A DNA stretch of 30,737 bases from Chara braunii (taxonomy: Eukaryota > Streptophyta > Charophyceae > Charales > Characeae). Position numbers and translations under genes: made by a program. The DNA lies in the NCBI GenBank assembly GCA_003427395.1, contig BFEA01000082.1, forward strand, positions 3,760,471 to 3,791,207. The letters are read 5' to 3'. A model generated the notes under the pieces. The model saw only the letters and a program-made list of their open reading frames with translations. It searched no databases and was not told the origin of the DNA. Within the stretch, counting starts at the first letter, position 1. Every line of letters begins with the position of its first letter. Shown here piece by piece: positions 12,095 through 22,764 of the stretch.

Positions 12095-13079
12095 ACGGTT
12101 TGGTCCAACTGAAGCCAGCTGCCAAGCTCAACCCCCTGACTAGCTCTCAAACCACAGCGTCAATCTCCCCTCTCAAGTCCAATTGCGGCGGCACTTCCGC
12201 CTGTGACAGTCCTCGCATTGCACAGTGGTGGCCGGCGGTGATAGTAATAATCCGTGCCCAGTCCGCGGCAGCAGCATTTGAAGACGGGTTATCAGCAACG
12301 GCGGCGATTGCCAGTAGCTGCAATCCGCGGTACACAACGACGTAGATAGGCAGGCAGGGACAGCAGTACAAAGTGGCCTGTAATCCATAGTTCGTAGCCC
12401 GAAGTCTACAGCCTCTTACCCACAGTCCAATTGCCCTCCATCCACAACCCAACAGTCTTCTGAACAACTCCGCTCAGCACACTGTTCAACTTACTAGTTT
12501 GCGGGCGGGTTCACCCTTCTGCAAACAGGAACTTTGCGTTGGAATAGTTAGCACCGAACGCAATACACAGTTATGGCGCTGCAGCATGCCCAAGGTAAGC
12601 AGGGACCGGCCTTCTATCAAATACACATCTCTTCCTCGGGCTCGGGATGTGCTACACGCTCTAGCTCCAGAATTACCACGGTTATCTAGGTGCGGCTTCC
12701 CAGTGCAGTACAATCAGACATAGACATGCATGGCTCAGTCTGTGAGACCAGCATGTGACCATCAGGAGAGTCAGCTAAGTACATGTATGAGAAAACGAAT
12801 GACGGCAGAAACATAGAAAAAGAAAACCTAAGCCTTCCGCCGGAACACAGGCCGGTACACATGCCACCATGATTCCCTCCCCCGCTGCTACTCTCTGCTG
12901 CTCCATACCGTACTTCAACTTTCAACTTGTTTTGCATTGCCCACTAAGGGCTCGAGGTACGCTTTCTTCTTTCCCCCCATTCTTCCTCCGTGCTTCTCTT
13001 CGACCCTCTCTCTCTCTCTCGTAATCCTTCTGGACTGACTGCACCTGGCTAGATACCCAGCCGGGTGCATCCTCCTCTC

Positions 13080-13460
13080 CCCTTTTCTAACCATTCACAC
13101 ACTAACTATTCTCCTAATCTAACACCACATACTGGGTTGCCCACCCCTAAACCTTAGTTCAACGTCTCCCTTCGCCTATTCTCATTCCGGAACGACCGAG
13201 CTACCTCCTCTCCGCCCCGCCAGTCTTTTCTTCCCCCATAGCTCCCCGCGAAGTCTTTATCTCCACTAACTCCCAATATACTAACCTATTACTCAAACTG
13301 ACTACCTAACCGAACTCGCCCTACCAAGAAACCTGGAAAGCGAGCCCTCACTTGCCCGTTTCCATTGAGGAACGGGCGCAACGCCTTCCCCCCTCTCCGC
13401 CATACCCGTTTACTCCGCGCGGCTCTTTCCCCCTGCCGCACCAAATCCCGTCACTAACTC
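13080..13460 (+). repeat. Block D, copy C
   Basis: Shares anchors with 9180-9430. GCCCGTT (13354-13360) pairs with AACGGGC (13371-13377). Just beyond it, GGAACGGG (13538-13545) pairs perfectly with CCCGTTCC (13575-13582). Confidence 0.5.
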
Positions 13461-13989
13461 CGCTTTCCACCTCCGCCATTAGATTCGCCATGGCCTAAAT
13501 CGTCGGAGACGAATATCCATTCGTCTGCTCTCACCAAGGAACGGGGGTAACACATCTTCCTCCTCATCGTCATGCCCGTTCCCTTCACCATCCCCCACGT
13601 TGAAAGTACCCAGGCGCAAACCTGCACCAGATTCGTTCCATCTTCCCCGGGCTGATGCCTTCACCCTCCGCCCCGTCTCACCGACTCAACGCCCGTAGCC
13701 GCTGTCTCGGCACCCGTCTCTGCGCTTCCTCTGCGCCGCCCTTCACTCCGCTACCCCGACGCCTCATCCTGCTTGTTGTCGCCCGGTGCCTCCCACCTCA
13801 CTTCGCGTGCACCTAAAGCAAGAACCCCTCCGGGTTCATCCCCGCTGCTCCCTCCATCACTGCGCACTGCCCGCCACTGATCGCTAGCCGGTCCGCCGGT
13901 CTCACCGTGCTCGTCGCCCGCGGCCACGCAGCACTGCCCGACAAAAAGGAAACCGGGACGTGCGGGCTGCCCCTCCCGCACGGGCTATA

Positions 13990-14130
13990 CTAGTCTTCTC
14001 TGTATCGTTCCAATACCAACGGATGTCCCGAAGGACTCAGCCGGGGCAATGCCCCCAGGCGCTGCCAAAGCCCGCCCGACCTTTTCTCTATTATTCCAAT
14101 TCTAACGGATGTCCCGAAGGACTCAGTCCG
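13990..14130. repeat. ~90-bp imperfect tandem duplication
   Basis: ACGGATGTCCCGAAGGACTC occurs near 14018 and again near 14105, each preceded by a TTCCAAT(A/T)C segment. The unit contains GTCC-CGAA-GGAC. Confidence 0.8.
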
Positions 14131-14523
14131 CTAGGCCACCCCGCCTTCTCAGTACCCGCGGCCCCTGCAACATGGCCCCGGGGTAAGCCAGAATACTGGT
14201 CCGTATTTCAACAGTTCATGGGTGCGCCCCACTGGGCTAGGCTCTTGGGTGTCTGCCGCACCCACAGCACGTCGTCCCTGGCAACCCGGTGTCGGGCGCG
14301 GCTCCGGCGTAATTATGAGAGCAGTTTGTAATTGCACTTCAGACGACCCCGCAAACACAACACACCCCCGCGTGTTCCTACCGCAGCCCCGCATCCCGAA
14401 ACGGACGCGGGACCCCGACCAATAAACAAAAAGGAAATAAAATAGAGTAACAACAACGTCGGGGAATCGCGGGATCGCTGGCACCCTGCCGTCCCGTGGA
14501 GTGGGTCCGCCGTCGCGTCCGTA

Positions 14524-14570
14524 AACAAAACTGAGGGAGATAGCCCCGCGGGGCCCTCAACCCCATTAGG
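14524..14570 (+). repeat. Block E, copy C
   Basis: Matches 10392-10441; hairpin GCCC (14543-14546)/GGGC (14551-14554). Confidence 0.75.
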
Positions 14571-14789
14571 GTTCGCTCCACGCTGCTCCGCTGCTGCCGC
14601 GCCGACGCCCGCTCCAGGCCCGCCTTCACTTAGGGCGGGCACCTCCGCCTTCACTTAGGGCGGGTAATGCTGCAAGCAGGGCCCCATAGGCCTATCGAGG
14701 ACCCTGATCCTCGCATTCCCTCCTCCTTTGAGTCCTCTGAGAAGTCTCTTATTCTGCACGCATCCCCCGTACCTCCGCCGCGTCAACCC

Positions 14790-14825
14790 AATGCCGTAAC
14801 CTATAGGGCTAAGCCCAAGCTTGAG
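14790..14825 (+). repeat. Block F, copy C
   Basis: Near-identical to 10512-10548. Confidence 0.85.
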
Positions 14826-15102
14826 ATCAAAATCCGCAGAGTGCCATATAAGGCAATGCGGCGCCGCGCTCAGGGTCAGGGAAATTGGCGAGAGCCTCAT
14901 CTCTGCCTACGACCGTACGCGCGGCCGCCCAGCGTCTGCGCCGACTTACCAAGGTGTACCACAGCCGCCGCTCGCGCCACTCCGTGTGCCAAGACCTACC
15001 GCAGTCACACTGTCGTCGTCGAGGTCGTCCTTCACACGCGCGCCCGACCCGGTCAAACATACCAATCAAGGGAATGTTTTGGGTCTCCAAAAGTCACAAT
15101 GA

Positions 15103-15200
15103 GGAGCCCGCTGTCGGCGCGAATACCCTTACAAGGGTATCCGCCTTGGTTTTTGCAAGTGGCAGAAAATAGTTTGGTTTAAAGTTTAAGTATACCGCGC
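15103..15200 (-). repeat. Right arm of ~95-bp inverted repeat
   Basis: Reverse-complement match of 11401-11497. The central hairpin loop differs by one base (TGTA versus TGTT on the equivalent strand), while both 7-bp arms are kept. Confidence 0.75.
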
Positions 15201-15277
15201 TAGGAGCGGCTGCATCTATGATTGCGTTGACTTGGAGAAAAAAAAAAGATATCACTTACATATCCGTGGTTTAAATG

Positions 15278-15279
<2 letters not shown>

Positions 15280-15341
<62 letters not shown>
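15280..15341. repeat. (TC)n microsatellite
   Basis: About 31 uninterrupted TC units. Confidence 0.99.
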
Positions 15342-15343
<2 letters not shown>

Positions 15344-15404
15344 GGCACATGTGCGTGATTGGGCCCATAGTGTCCCGATCAACTACCAATAACTGGCGTT
15401 TTAG

Positions 15405-16340
15405 AACCTTCTCTCTCTCTCTCTCTTTCTCTTTCTGTTTTTTTTTTTCTTTTTTTCTTTTTCTCTCTTGCCCACCTGCTCGTTTTTCTCCTTTTCCTTC
15501 TCTATTGCCCCCCTTCCTCCTGTTCGATTCGATCTTTCAATTTGTGCCCTCCATCCTCCCTCCCGGTCTTTACCCCACCAATCCGCTTTTCACCACCAAT
15601 CCATTTTCCCCCATACTCTTCTCTCCTTCTCCTGTGCCAGTTGTCTCTGGCTTCCCGTCTTTCTCTCCTACTCCGCCAATTCTCGATCTGACCCCTGCGG
15701 ATCTGGTATGTGCCTTCCTCTATCTGTTGCTCTTTCCCTCTTCATTGCTCTCTCTCATGCACCTGCAGATCCAAATTTACCCTATCCCTCTCATGGTTCA
15801 GGCCCTTCGTTATTGTCCTGCTCTCTCCTTTCCTTGCAACCTGTTCCCCTTCCTTCACACTGAGCCCGTCTTCACACCCTCCAATCTCTTCCCCACCTTG
15901 TCCTGATCCCCCTTGCGCACCTTACCATCATTGGCTGACAATCCCACCTTCTCCTGCTCTCAATCTAACATCCTAATCCGCCCCCTCCCAGTCCGTGCTG
16001 CCTATCCCCTTCTCCCCAAATTAGGTCCCCGACCCAGATTTTCCTCCCATTACGTTAGAACCCTTCCCCCCCAGTCCCTCCTTCACGCTGATAATCCTAC
16101 CTTGCATGCTTCACCCTATGGCGGTCACCCTCCTTCTCCTCCCGTTGTCGCAACATCCCCATCCTGTTGGAGCACATCCCGGCACCTCTCGTCCTCCGGA
16201 CACCGCATCCTGACCCTTTCCCTACATCCTCCTCCTGGCACTCCTGCTCCGCAGGATTTCATTGATGACCTTCTTCTCTCGCAGTTCCTCCATTTATGGG
16301 TGCAGACCTCTCACCTTATCCTCCCTCCCTGACTAGGCAC
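15405..16340. other. ~900-bp pyrimidine-rich strand without a supported gene
   Basis: The plus strand is strongly C/T-biased for over 900 bp, starting with interrupted CT and T runs. Three frames stay partly open (e.g. 15232-15906 and 15913-16332) and give Pro/Ser/Leu-rich low-complexity peptides with no recognised domain. Composition explains the lack of stops. A Pro-rich ORF of a retroelement is possible but unsupported. Confidence 0.5.
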
Positions 16341-16593
16341 CTAACCTCCCACCTCTCCACATTGAGCACGTGATCTGCGCTAGCAACAGTGAAGAAACCA
16401 TATCCCGATTGTGAATAGCAATCCCACAAAACAACGAGTTGCAGCCCTAAATGGATGGAGGGAAGGAGGGACCAATTGGGAGAGAGAAACAGAGGGTGCA
16501 CTTCGTCACACTGGGCTAACCCACTTATTTTGCTTTTGGGCCGATTGTGAACGGAACTCTCTACCTCTTCACGCATAAAACCACAAACAGATA

Positions 16594-16628
<35 letters not shown>

Positions 16629-16638
16629 CGAGCGAGCG

Positions 16639-16689
<51 letters not shown>

Positions 16690-16744
16690 NNNNNNNNNNN
16701 NNNNNNNNNNNNNNNNNNNNNNNNNNNNNNNNNNNNNNNNNNNN

Positions 16745-16813
<69 letters not shown>
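16594..16813. repeat. Compound microsatellite (AC)n-(GAGC)n-(GA)n, broken by a gap
   Basis: AC repeats to ~16627, four GAGC-type units, then GA repeats to 16689 and again 16745-16813 across an N gap. The true length is unknown. Confidence 0.98.
16690..16744. other. Assembly gap (55 N)
   Basis: Unresolved bases inside the GA microsatellite; probably a collapsed repeat. Confidence 1.
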
Positions 16814-16814
<1 letters not shown>

Positions 16815-16877
16815 GAAGATTGACATAGAAAAAGACAGAGACATGCCGAGTTGCGCTGGTGAACCCGCCAATTTCCT

Positions 16878-17057
16878 TACGTGGGTGGGCAGAGAGTGGA
16901 TGAAGGGAACATCACCGCCGAAATTTCCACGCAGAGTCACAAACTTGCGTGAAAAAATGTCATGGCCACCACTCAAACTTAGCAGTCCCCTACCAACGAA
17001 CCTAGCTTAGTTGGTACACTTACGAATTGTCCACTACGTGGGTGGGCAGAGAGTGCT
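16878..17057. repeat. Direct repeat ACGTGGGTGGGCAGAGAGTG
   Basis: The 20-mer occurs near 16880 and 17037, about 157 bp apart, both preceded by a CCAATT/GAATTGTCC-like context. The rest of 16814-17298 shows no gene. Confidence 0.7.
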
Positions 17058-17298
17058 GAACGGAACAAAAGTAATTCTGCATCACATGGGCCCAGTCAGT
17101 TTAGTGACTAAACCTGAAGGCTATCGCCCGACAAAATTAGCCACCGCAGGTACATGGTAGAGCGAGGCCCGTAGTTTGTTTTTTGGAAAATTGGCGAAAT
17201 ACCCCGAAGAGATCTGGTATATAACCTATGCACCACCAATACCTTTCCCCCTTGAAATCTAAGACGCTTCGTGTAATGCGGGAGGGCGGCGGGACTGA

Positions 17299-17871
17299 GG
17301 GCATACTCACACTGGCACGTATAATTGCAAATTATATGTGAGTCAATTTGCGATTATACGACACCTCCCAGCCATACAGCACACACGTATATGTCATGAA
17401 ACAAAAAGGACATAGTCTCGACCTGGTCTCCAAATGCGATTATATGGGGCGAGGGGTCATACAACATGATACATAAAAATCCATCCCTCCTTTTTTTCTA
17501 ATTATGAGAGCCTCCCCACCAAAAGTCGATTTTTTTTTGTTGATTCCAGAAAGGAATAAGTCTAAAAGAAATATGCAATTGTGAGGACCTCCAGAGGTTC
17601 CCGCAAAATACGCAACCCCGCGGTTCTCCAGGCCGCTGACATTTGTGTCCATTTGCGTGAAAAGTTGAAAACGCAAAATATGCGGGCGTTGTCACCCCAA
17701 AAATCACCTAAAATTTACGATTTCTAAAAAATGCGTGCTACCTTCTTCCCCCAAATACATCGTGCAGTCATTCTAGTTGTATCTAGACTGAAAGATGCGT
17801 CAAATACAACTATAATGACCATACGTTGTATTCGGGAGTATTCGGGGGAAGAAGGTAGTCTGAGTATGCCC
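17299..17871. mobile_element. Non-autonomous TIR element (MITE-like), 573 bp
   Basis: Ends are GGGCATACTCACAC (17299-17312) and its inverted match at 17858-17871, 13 of 14 positions identical. TGA directly flanks both ends (17296-17298 and 17872-17874), a 3-bp duplication as in PIF/Harbinger, although that family prefers TTA/TAA. Inside are CGTATAATTGCAAAT (17318-17332) paired with 17346-17360 (one mismatch) and a larger fold-back at 17738-17858. It has no transposase. Confidence 0.65.
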
Positions 17872-18172
17872 TGAAATGGCTGGTGGCGCCAACCAAAATG
17901 AGCCCCCCATCAGTTCGTTTTTCTTTGGGGTGCAGGGCTATAGTCGAGAAAGGTACTGGTGGATACCATTAGAAGATGTGGGCAGGGCGGAATACCTTTG
18001 TGACATTTCGAAAGGTTTTGAAATACCCTCCACGTAGATGGGACCTGCCAACTTTGCAATATACCCCCACTGGGTATTGGTCAAGTTCTCAAACATAATG
18101 TTCCCACTCCAACAGACTTTTTAAAACCACCAGTATACCTGCCCGCGCTATGTGATTTTGGTTCTGGACGTC

Positions 18173-19356
18173 AAACCACCAGTACTTCCTTTTTTTTTTT
18201 TTTTTTTAAATAGTAAGGACCAGGTCTCCCCTTTTTTTTCTTTTTTTTTTTTAAGTCCATGGTGTAGGAGGGGTGATAAGAGCACCTCCTCCTAGTGAGC
18301 GTCAACCTGCCAGATTGCCCTTGTCACCAAGGGAATGACTGAGCAGGTAGATATATGCAAATTGAGAAAGGCATTTAGCCATAGTCGAGGACCGCATTGT
18401 TGAACCACCTCTTCGGCCTTGATCAGGCCGACAGGATCAACTCGCTGCCCTAGTGGTCCAACACTTCCTTTCCAAAAATAGACCAGAAATATGTGACCTG
18501 GCTGTCGACGCAGACCGTGTCTGTGATCTTCTGTGTCCGCTTCACCTTAGCCAGGAGTTTGTGTTCTTCTGGGTGGCCCAGGAGAGGCCCGTTCGATCCT
18601 CAAAGGCCGTTCCCATGGGGCACGAGGTCTCGACCTTGGCTTTATATCAGGGTTTCCATTGTGGAGAGGGCATGGGGAGGGAAAGGGTCGGGAAAATCTG
18701 TAGGGGGTCGAAGTGGAAAAGAGCGTTCAATGTTAAATTGTGCCCATTAACAAGCCACAATTTTCGGAAACGTATGTGCCACTACAGGAGCGCCCAAATT
18801 CATCCGACTAGGAACGTTTCCACAATGAGGTGCCTCTTGCCAGGTGGTGGATATGCTCACCTAGGTTTCATTGAAAGAGGCAAATTACCCAATTAATTGG
18901 GGATAGGAGGCGAAACGACATCTCGATAGTTGGGCCAAGTACTGGAGGTTTAAACCACCACTGCCTCTGTCACTCTTGGGAAAAATGGGAAAACTAGCTG
19001 TTTTCAATGTGTTTTGCCACTTTCCGAACTTTTTGTGGGTTGGACAAAGCTCGGCAGTTGGGCCCCGAGGACCCCTTCGAAAAACAAAAACAAAAACAAA
19101 AGATCATGTCGGGGAAGGTCGTGCACCAAGTTATACTCACACCAAAACTCACTCATTCGTATCTAACCGCTATAGCGGCAAGTTTCGGGTTTTCATTGTT
19201 TTTGTTTCTTGTTTTCGTTCTTTTGTTTGGGGCTCGATTACCCGAGTAAAATGGTTGGCAGCGCTAGCCTAAAGAAAGTTGCGCTGGCGCGGACTGTTTT
19301 GGCGCACAGCACAGTTGCAGCCCCGGAGAAAAGTAATCGGGAAGTACTGGTGGTTT
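18173..19356. mobile_element. Region bounded by perfect 17-bp inverted repeats
   Basis: AAACCACCAGTACTTCC (18173-18189) is exactly inverted at 19340-19356. Related ends (AAACCACCAGTA near 18125; GGTACTGGTGG near 17952; an end-to-end junction near 18940-18965) occur nearby, suggesting several copies of one terminal sequence. No clear target duplication was found, so the element boundaries are uncertain. T-runs at 18191-18208 and 18231-18253. Confidence 0.45.
18453..18896 (+). CDS. Unrecognised open frame, 147 aa, doubtful
   Basis: An uninterrupted 147-codon frame within the 18173-19356 inverted-repeat region. Its composition is not low-complexity, unlike most frames in this window. I recognise no domain, signal peptide or membrane segment, and an overlapping 85-residue frame is open in part of it. 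It could be a remnant of the element's coding region or chance. Confidence 0.15.
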   Translation: MVQHFLSKNRPEICDLAVDADRVCDLLCPLHLSQEFVFFWVAQERPVRSSKAVPMGHEVSTLALYQGFHCGEGMGRERVGKICRGSKWKRAFNVKLCPLTSHNFRKRMCHYRSAQIHPTRNVSTMRCLLPGGGYAHLGFIERGKLPN

Positions 19357-20047
19357 AAAGGCCCTTAGCATTTTCTATTTGCCCCTACCAGCATCCCTCA
19401 GGTTTTTGTTTTACCCCCACTACCCGTTGAAGGGGCAAGTACAACCACCATCTGTGCGAGTGTGGTCATATTAGCTATAAAAAGTCCGCAAAGAAAAGCA
19501 TGACTGTGTGTGTGTCAAGCGCGCTTTTTGTATGGTGTGCACAAAGAGAGTGAGAGGATTTGAGAAGGACTAGCACGGACATGACGCAAGCTTCCTTTTG
19601 TTTTTTTTTAACCATCCGTAGGGAGGCTGCTATTGGAGGCAGTAAGAGCACCCTACGGTAGGCTCCCGCTTGTGCATGACTCCAGTCTATTGGTGGGGAG
19701 CTGCACCGGCTGGAAAATGGGGCCAGCATTGATTGGGGTCTGTGTTGGTCTTTGGTTTTGATAAGAAACATTCATTGCCCCGTGGCGAGGGGATTGACTG
19801 CCCATAGGAAGAAAGAACAACACCAATATCCCACTCCTCTGACCTTACAGTCCTGATTCAGGTCCACCACGCCCTTGGTACACAGCGAACCCAGTGGCAT
19901 CACTTGTCGACGGTTTGAGCATCGTATCATAGATGCAGAAGGCGGACAACAGAAATTGGCACACATTTCGCTTGTATGTCTGCCACACGAATCGTCACCT
20001 GAAGTTCACACCTTCCGGGGAGCACTGCCTTTGTGGACATCAGCGAG
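19357..20047. other. Non-genic spacer before the transposase remnant
   Basis: No recognised gene. Short open frames on the minus strand (19475-19771) lack family features. Part of 19800-20047 may belong to the 3' flank of the Harbinger element, but no TIR was located. Confidence 0.35.
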
Positions 20048-21057
20048 TCAGTCGTGCTTCATGGGCATCGCTAGAGCGTTGCACAACACGTACTCTTCCT
20101 TTGTGGAGCTCGTCATGACGATGGGCAGCAGGGGGCGATGGATGCCGAGGTTCACTCGTTGTCGCACTCCATTCTCGTCAACTTCCACAAAAAAAATTCA
20201 GGAAACTCAATGCCAACATCCAGTAGGATGTTGTGGAGTATGCAGTCGGCCATGAAACTGTTGCGGAAGCTTCTCCGGAGTAGTCTTCAAGTTGTGCGCA
20301 CGCAAGAACAGCCTCCTCATGCCTTTCAACCTCTTGAAAGCCCTCTCCTCAGCCCCTCTCACGACCTTTTGTTTCGTGTCGAAGCGCTCCTCGTCGAGGT
20401 GCTGATTGATTCCTCCACAAGCGACAACTAGCCATTCAGGAGGAGGACACCCGTTGTCGCCCAAGGATGTACCCATTCGTCTACATCCCCGCCCGGTAGC
20501 GTCACCGGCGGCCCTCAGAACAGTGACCCTTCCTCTGTGCGCTTCCACAAATTGGACAGCTGGATGACACAGAGAACTAGCACTGTATCCCATCAGCACA
20601 TCGAGCACGCAAAGTTCAGGTCCACCGCCACCTGCCCGATGACGGAGAAACGATGCTTGCAATCGAAGCAGTTCTCGTTGGGGTGTCCGTCGGTTTGTCG
20701 ACGTACACGTATGTGCAATCCACCGCTACATAGCAATCCGGAAACCCTTTCTCTGCCCGCAAAATGATGTGCTTTCGCAGTCCAGTCGGCCACTCAATCT
20801 TGTCCTCATACACCCTCAACAAAGGAGACGTCCTGCACGACGACGAGGCCCTACGCTCTGCCAATGCCTAAAGAGGATGTGTTGTTGTCGTACGTTTTGC
20901 CTTACGCCCATCAATAAAACGTGCACGCGACGATCTGCTCGGGCTGTAGCGACTCCTTGTAGAACGCGACGTGTCGTTGCAGATATGGTGCATATGCCTT
21001 TGTGATCTCCTTGAACATCCTGCGGGAAAGGTGCAGCTTCTCTCAGAAGTAGTCGTA
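20048..21057 (-). pseudogene. PIF/Harbinger (HARBI1-like, DDE) transposase pseudogene
   Basis: Read on the minus strand across several frames, the conserved order of a Harbinger DDE transposase appears. It starts with KLHLSRRMFKEI and LQPEQIVACTFY (21057 to ~20900). Next are KIEWPTGLRK and GFPDCYVAVDCTYVYVDKP, with the first catalytic Asp at codon 20718-20720, then HRFSVIGQVAVDL. Later come GDNGCPPPEWLV, GGINQH, then EERAFKRLKGMRRLFLR with the Glu of the triad, and finally CILHNILLDVGIEF. The second Asp position (normally within a G-x-V-H-D motif) reads SSLCHPAV, so it is lost. In-frame stops break the first section (near 21045, 20931 and 20874), and frame changes occur near 20820, 20680, 20610, 20240 and 20165. 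Endonuclease function is therefore gone. It would normally cut at TTA-type sites together with a Myb-like partner protein, which is absent here. Frames on the plus strand are antisense shadows. Confidence 0.88.
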
Positions 21058-21161
21058 TGTCGAGTCATTGCACACCCCGCAAGGGAGCACACAGGAATCT
21101 AGCGCTGTGCACAGTTAAAATTGCCTATGAAGTCACGACGCAGTTAAGAGGCGTCAAGCAC

Positions 21162-21431
21162 TCATTGTATGAGCAGCATTTGCCTGCACCTCGACAACTT
21201 TGCCTTCATGCACGCAGAGGTTCTCTCCATCTCGCACCGCAGGATGACAATCAGTGCCGCGACTGCAACCGCCTTTTTCTGCACGGATGTCAGCACAGCA
21301 CAACCTTCTCTACCACCACTGTCCATCTGTCCATCGTCGACGAACTGGGAGAACACGTTGTTGCAGGGCTCTTCCTCAAAAGCCACGTCCACCAGAAGGA
21401 ATGGCAGTGTGCCATCTGACGGGTTCACCAA
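21162..21431 (-). pseudogene. Possible N-terminal leader of the Harbinger remnant
   Basis: An 89-codon open frame lies immediately upstream of the transposase remnant on the same strand and is out of frame with it. It has an acidic start and a hydrophobic AVAVAALIVIL segment. It may be the N-terminal part of the transposase ORF, but I cannot match a domain. Confidence 0.35.
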
Positions 21432-22286
21432 CTCCGCAACTACGCTGCAAACTTTTGCGCGCCATTGCTGAAGGAGCCCGCCTAACGATGGAACAATGTA
21501 CTGTGTGTGCCGGCATCATCACTGATAGACCAGATTACCCCCTAAAGAAACGAGCCACACACTTGCCCGCCACCTCGTGTGGACACCCTGTGCGCCGCCT
21601 TGCTGTCGTCCCTCGCCGGAATTCGAATTCTCAATTTCGGAAGGGGAAATTCCCGCCTTTCCATTTCTTGCTTCCGCAGCGCCCACGTATTCAGGCCCTT
21701 CGGCTCTGGATCACGACGACTCTTGAGCAGACATCACCAACCACACCACAAACACTCCTCCCACGGCCGCGTTTGGTACTATGAAAACGACCACGGGAAT
21801 GCCCCGTGAATTCATCCTAGGAGCCATTCTCTGACGACAGGTGGAACGATGCATCAAAAAATCCCAAAATTTCGCAAGGATTCGTCATCGCAGCCCGAGG
21901 ACACCCTGAGGAGTGTCTAAATACGCCCTGGTTGGCTGGACTACGGTTTGTGGAGCACTGGGCCGTCCAAGACTACACACCAGGCCTGACAAAGCATGGT
22001 TGAGTATGTTCATCTGGCAGTCGGTAAGCTACTTCGATGCAGGCCAGCTGTCCCATCAGCAAAAGGGATTTGAAGCCACTCAGTTTTCATGTTCTTTTCT
22101 CAAGGGAAGAAATACTCATGGTTTCTTCCTCACCTCCTCCCTCAAGTAGGCCACAGTCCCTGTACTTCAGAAGCATCGCATGGAACTCCTCCAGTAATTG
22201 CCACACTCTTTGGCCTTACATGTCGCCCAGTTAGACAGCTAAGATGTGTTGTTCGTTTTGTGGATGAGATTTTGACTGCCGTACTT
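21432..22286. other. Non-genic stretch between transposase remnant and minisatellite
   Basis: No gene recognised. GGCCGCGTTTGGTA near 21766 resembles the outer end of plant Tourist/Harbinger TIRs, but no inverted partner was found on either side. Confidence 0.3.
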
Positions 22287-22410
22287 CCTTCTTGGGTCCA
22301 AGGAAAATTCTCCTTGTGCCCAAGAGGGTTCCGGTATGGGCCTAAAAGGATCAAAGGTCTTTCCTTGTGGCCAAAAAAACGTTCCTCCCTGGGCCCAAAA
22401 AGGCCCCACT
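22287..22410. repeat. GGGCCCAAAAAG-type minisatellite, short array
   Basis: Degenerate units such as CTTGGGTCCAAGGAAAATT and CCTGGGCCCAAAAAGG. The same family forms a longer array at 29700-29950. Confidence 0.7.
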
Positions 22411-22412
22411 GC

Positions 22413-22435
22413 AAAAAAAAAAAAAAAAAAAAAAA
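22413..22435. repeat. Poly(A) run (23 nt) flanked by CCCACTGC
   Basis: A 23-nt A run separates two copies of CCCCACTGC-like sequence (ends at 22412; begins ~22436). Confidence 0.9.
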
Positions 22436-22727
22436 GCCCCCACTGCTGGGCTCACGATCCGTCAGATCTGGTGATGGCACCCCACATAGGGTTTGGCCAA
22501 GACTCATCGGAAACTATGGAAGAACCGTAGACGAACAGGTATCTGTCTGCATTGAAGACACCATTATGACCAGGTACAGCCCTGATCCCACAACCTCTTT
22601 TTCCCCTTATCCTCTTCGCTTTATTTCCCTTCCTTAATCCCCTTAAAAAGGGCAACAGCTTTGTGATAGTATTGCTCAACTGACTAGCCCTTGGTAATTC
22701 AGGAATTTCCTTCATCTGGTGCCATCT

Positions 22728-22764
22728 GGATTCGAACTCTCGTCTGCATTTCAACAGTCATGGG
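22728..22764 (-). pseudogene. tRNA-like sequence, B-box side, split by a transposon
   Basis: The minus strand reads GAGTTCGAATCC (22728-22739), a near-consensus internal RNA polymerase III B box. The A-box half lies at 24829-24852, beyond the 22765-24828 insertion. With the insertion and one duplicated 8-mer removed, the A-to-B distance is about 41 nt, as in tRNAs. The T-arm does not pair well, so this is a tRNA-derived repeat or pseudogene. Confidence 0.4.

Larger units (their letters stand above)
11500..14830. repeat. Modular structured repeat family, copy C
   Basis: Opens with a single array-type hairpin, CCTCA (11539-11543)/TGGGG (11550-11554) around AACTTA. Then come block C (11788-12094), block D (~13080-13460), block E (14524-14570) and block F (14790-14825), in the order found in copy B. 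It is bracketed by the 11401-11497 / 15103-15200 inverted repeat. No protein-coding domain is seen. The intervening 12095-13080 and 13460-14520 hold no recognisable gene. Confidence 0.6.

Noticed and set aside
14667-15182. 171-codon plus-strand frame with an 87-codon frame opposite
   Set aside because: It spans block F and the inverted-repeat arm, both shared non-coding repeats, and no domain is visible.
15232-16332. 224- and 139-codon Ser/Pro/Leu-rich frames
   Set aside because: They begin in a TC microsatellite and continue through a pyrimidine-rich strand that cannot easily form stops; other frames are open too.
19875-21784. Plus-strand frames of 126, 120 and 176 codons
   Set aside because: Most lie antisense to the Harbinger transposase remnant or its upstream leader, and none shows a recognisable domain.
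22413-22435. Processed pseudogene tail
   Set aside because: The poly(A) is immediately flanked on both sides by CCCACTGC with no inserted body, so slippage or a bare A insertion is more likely.
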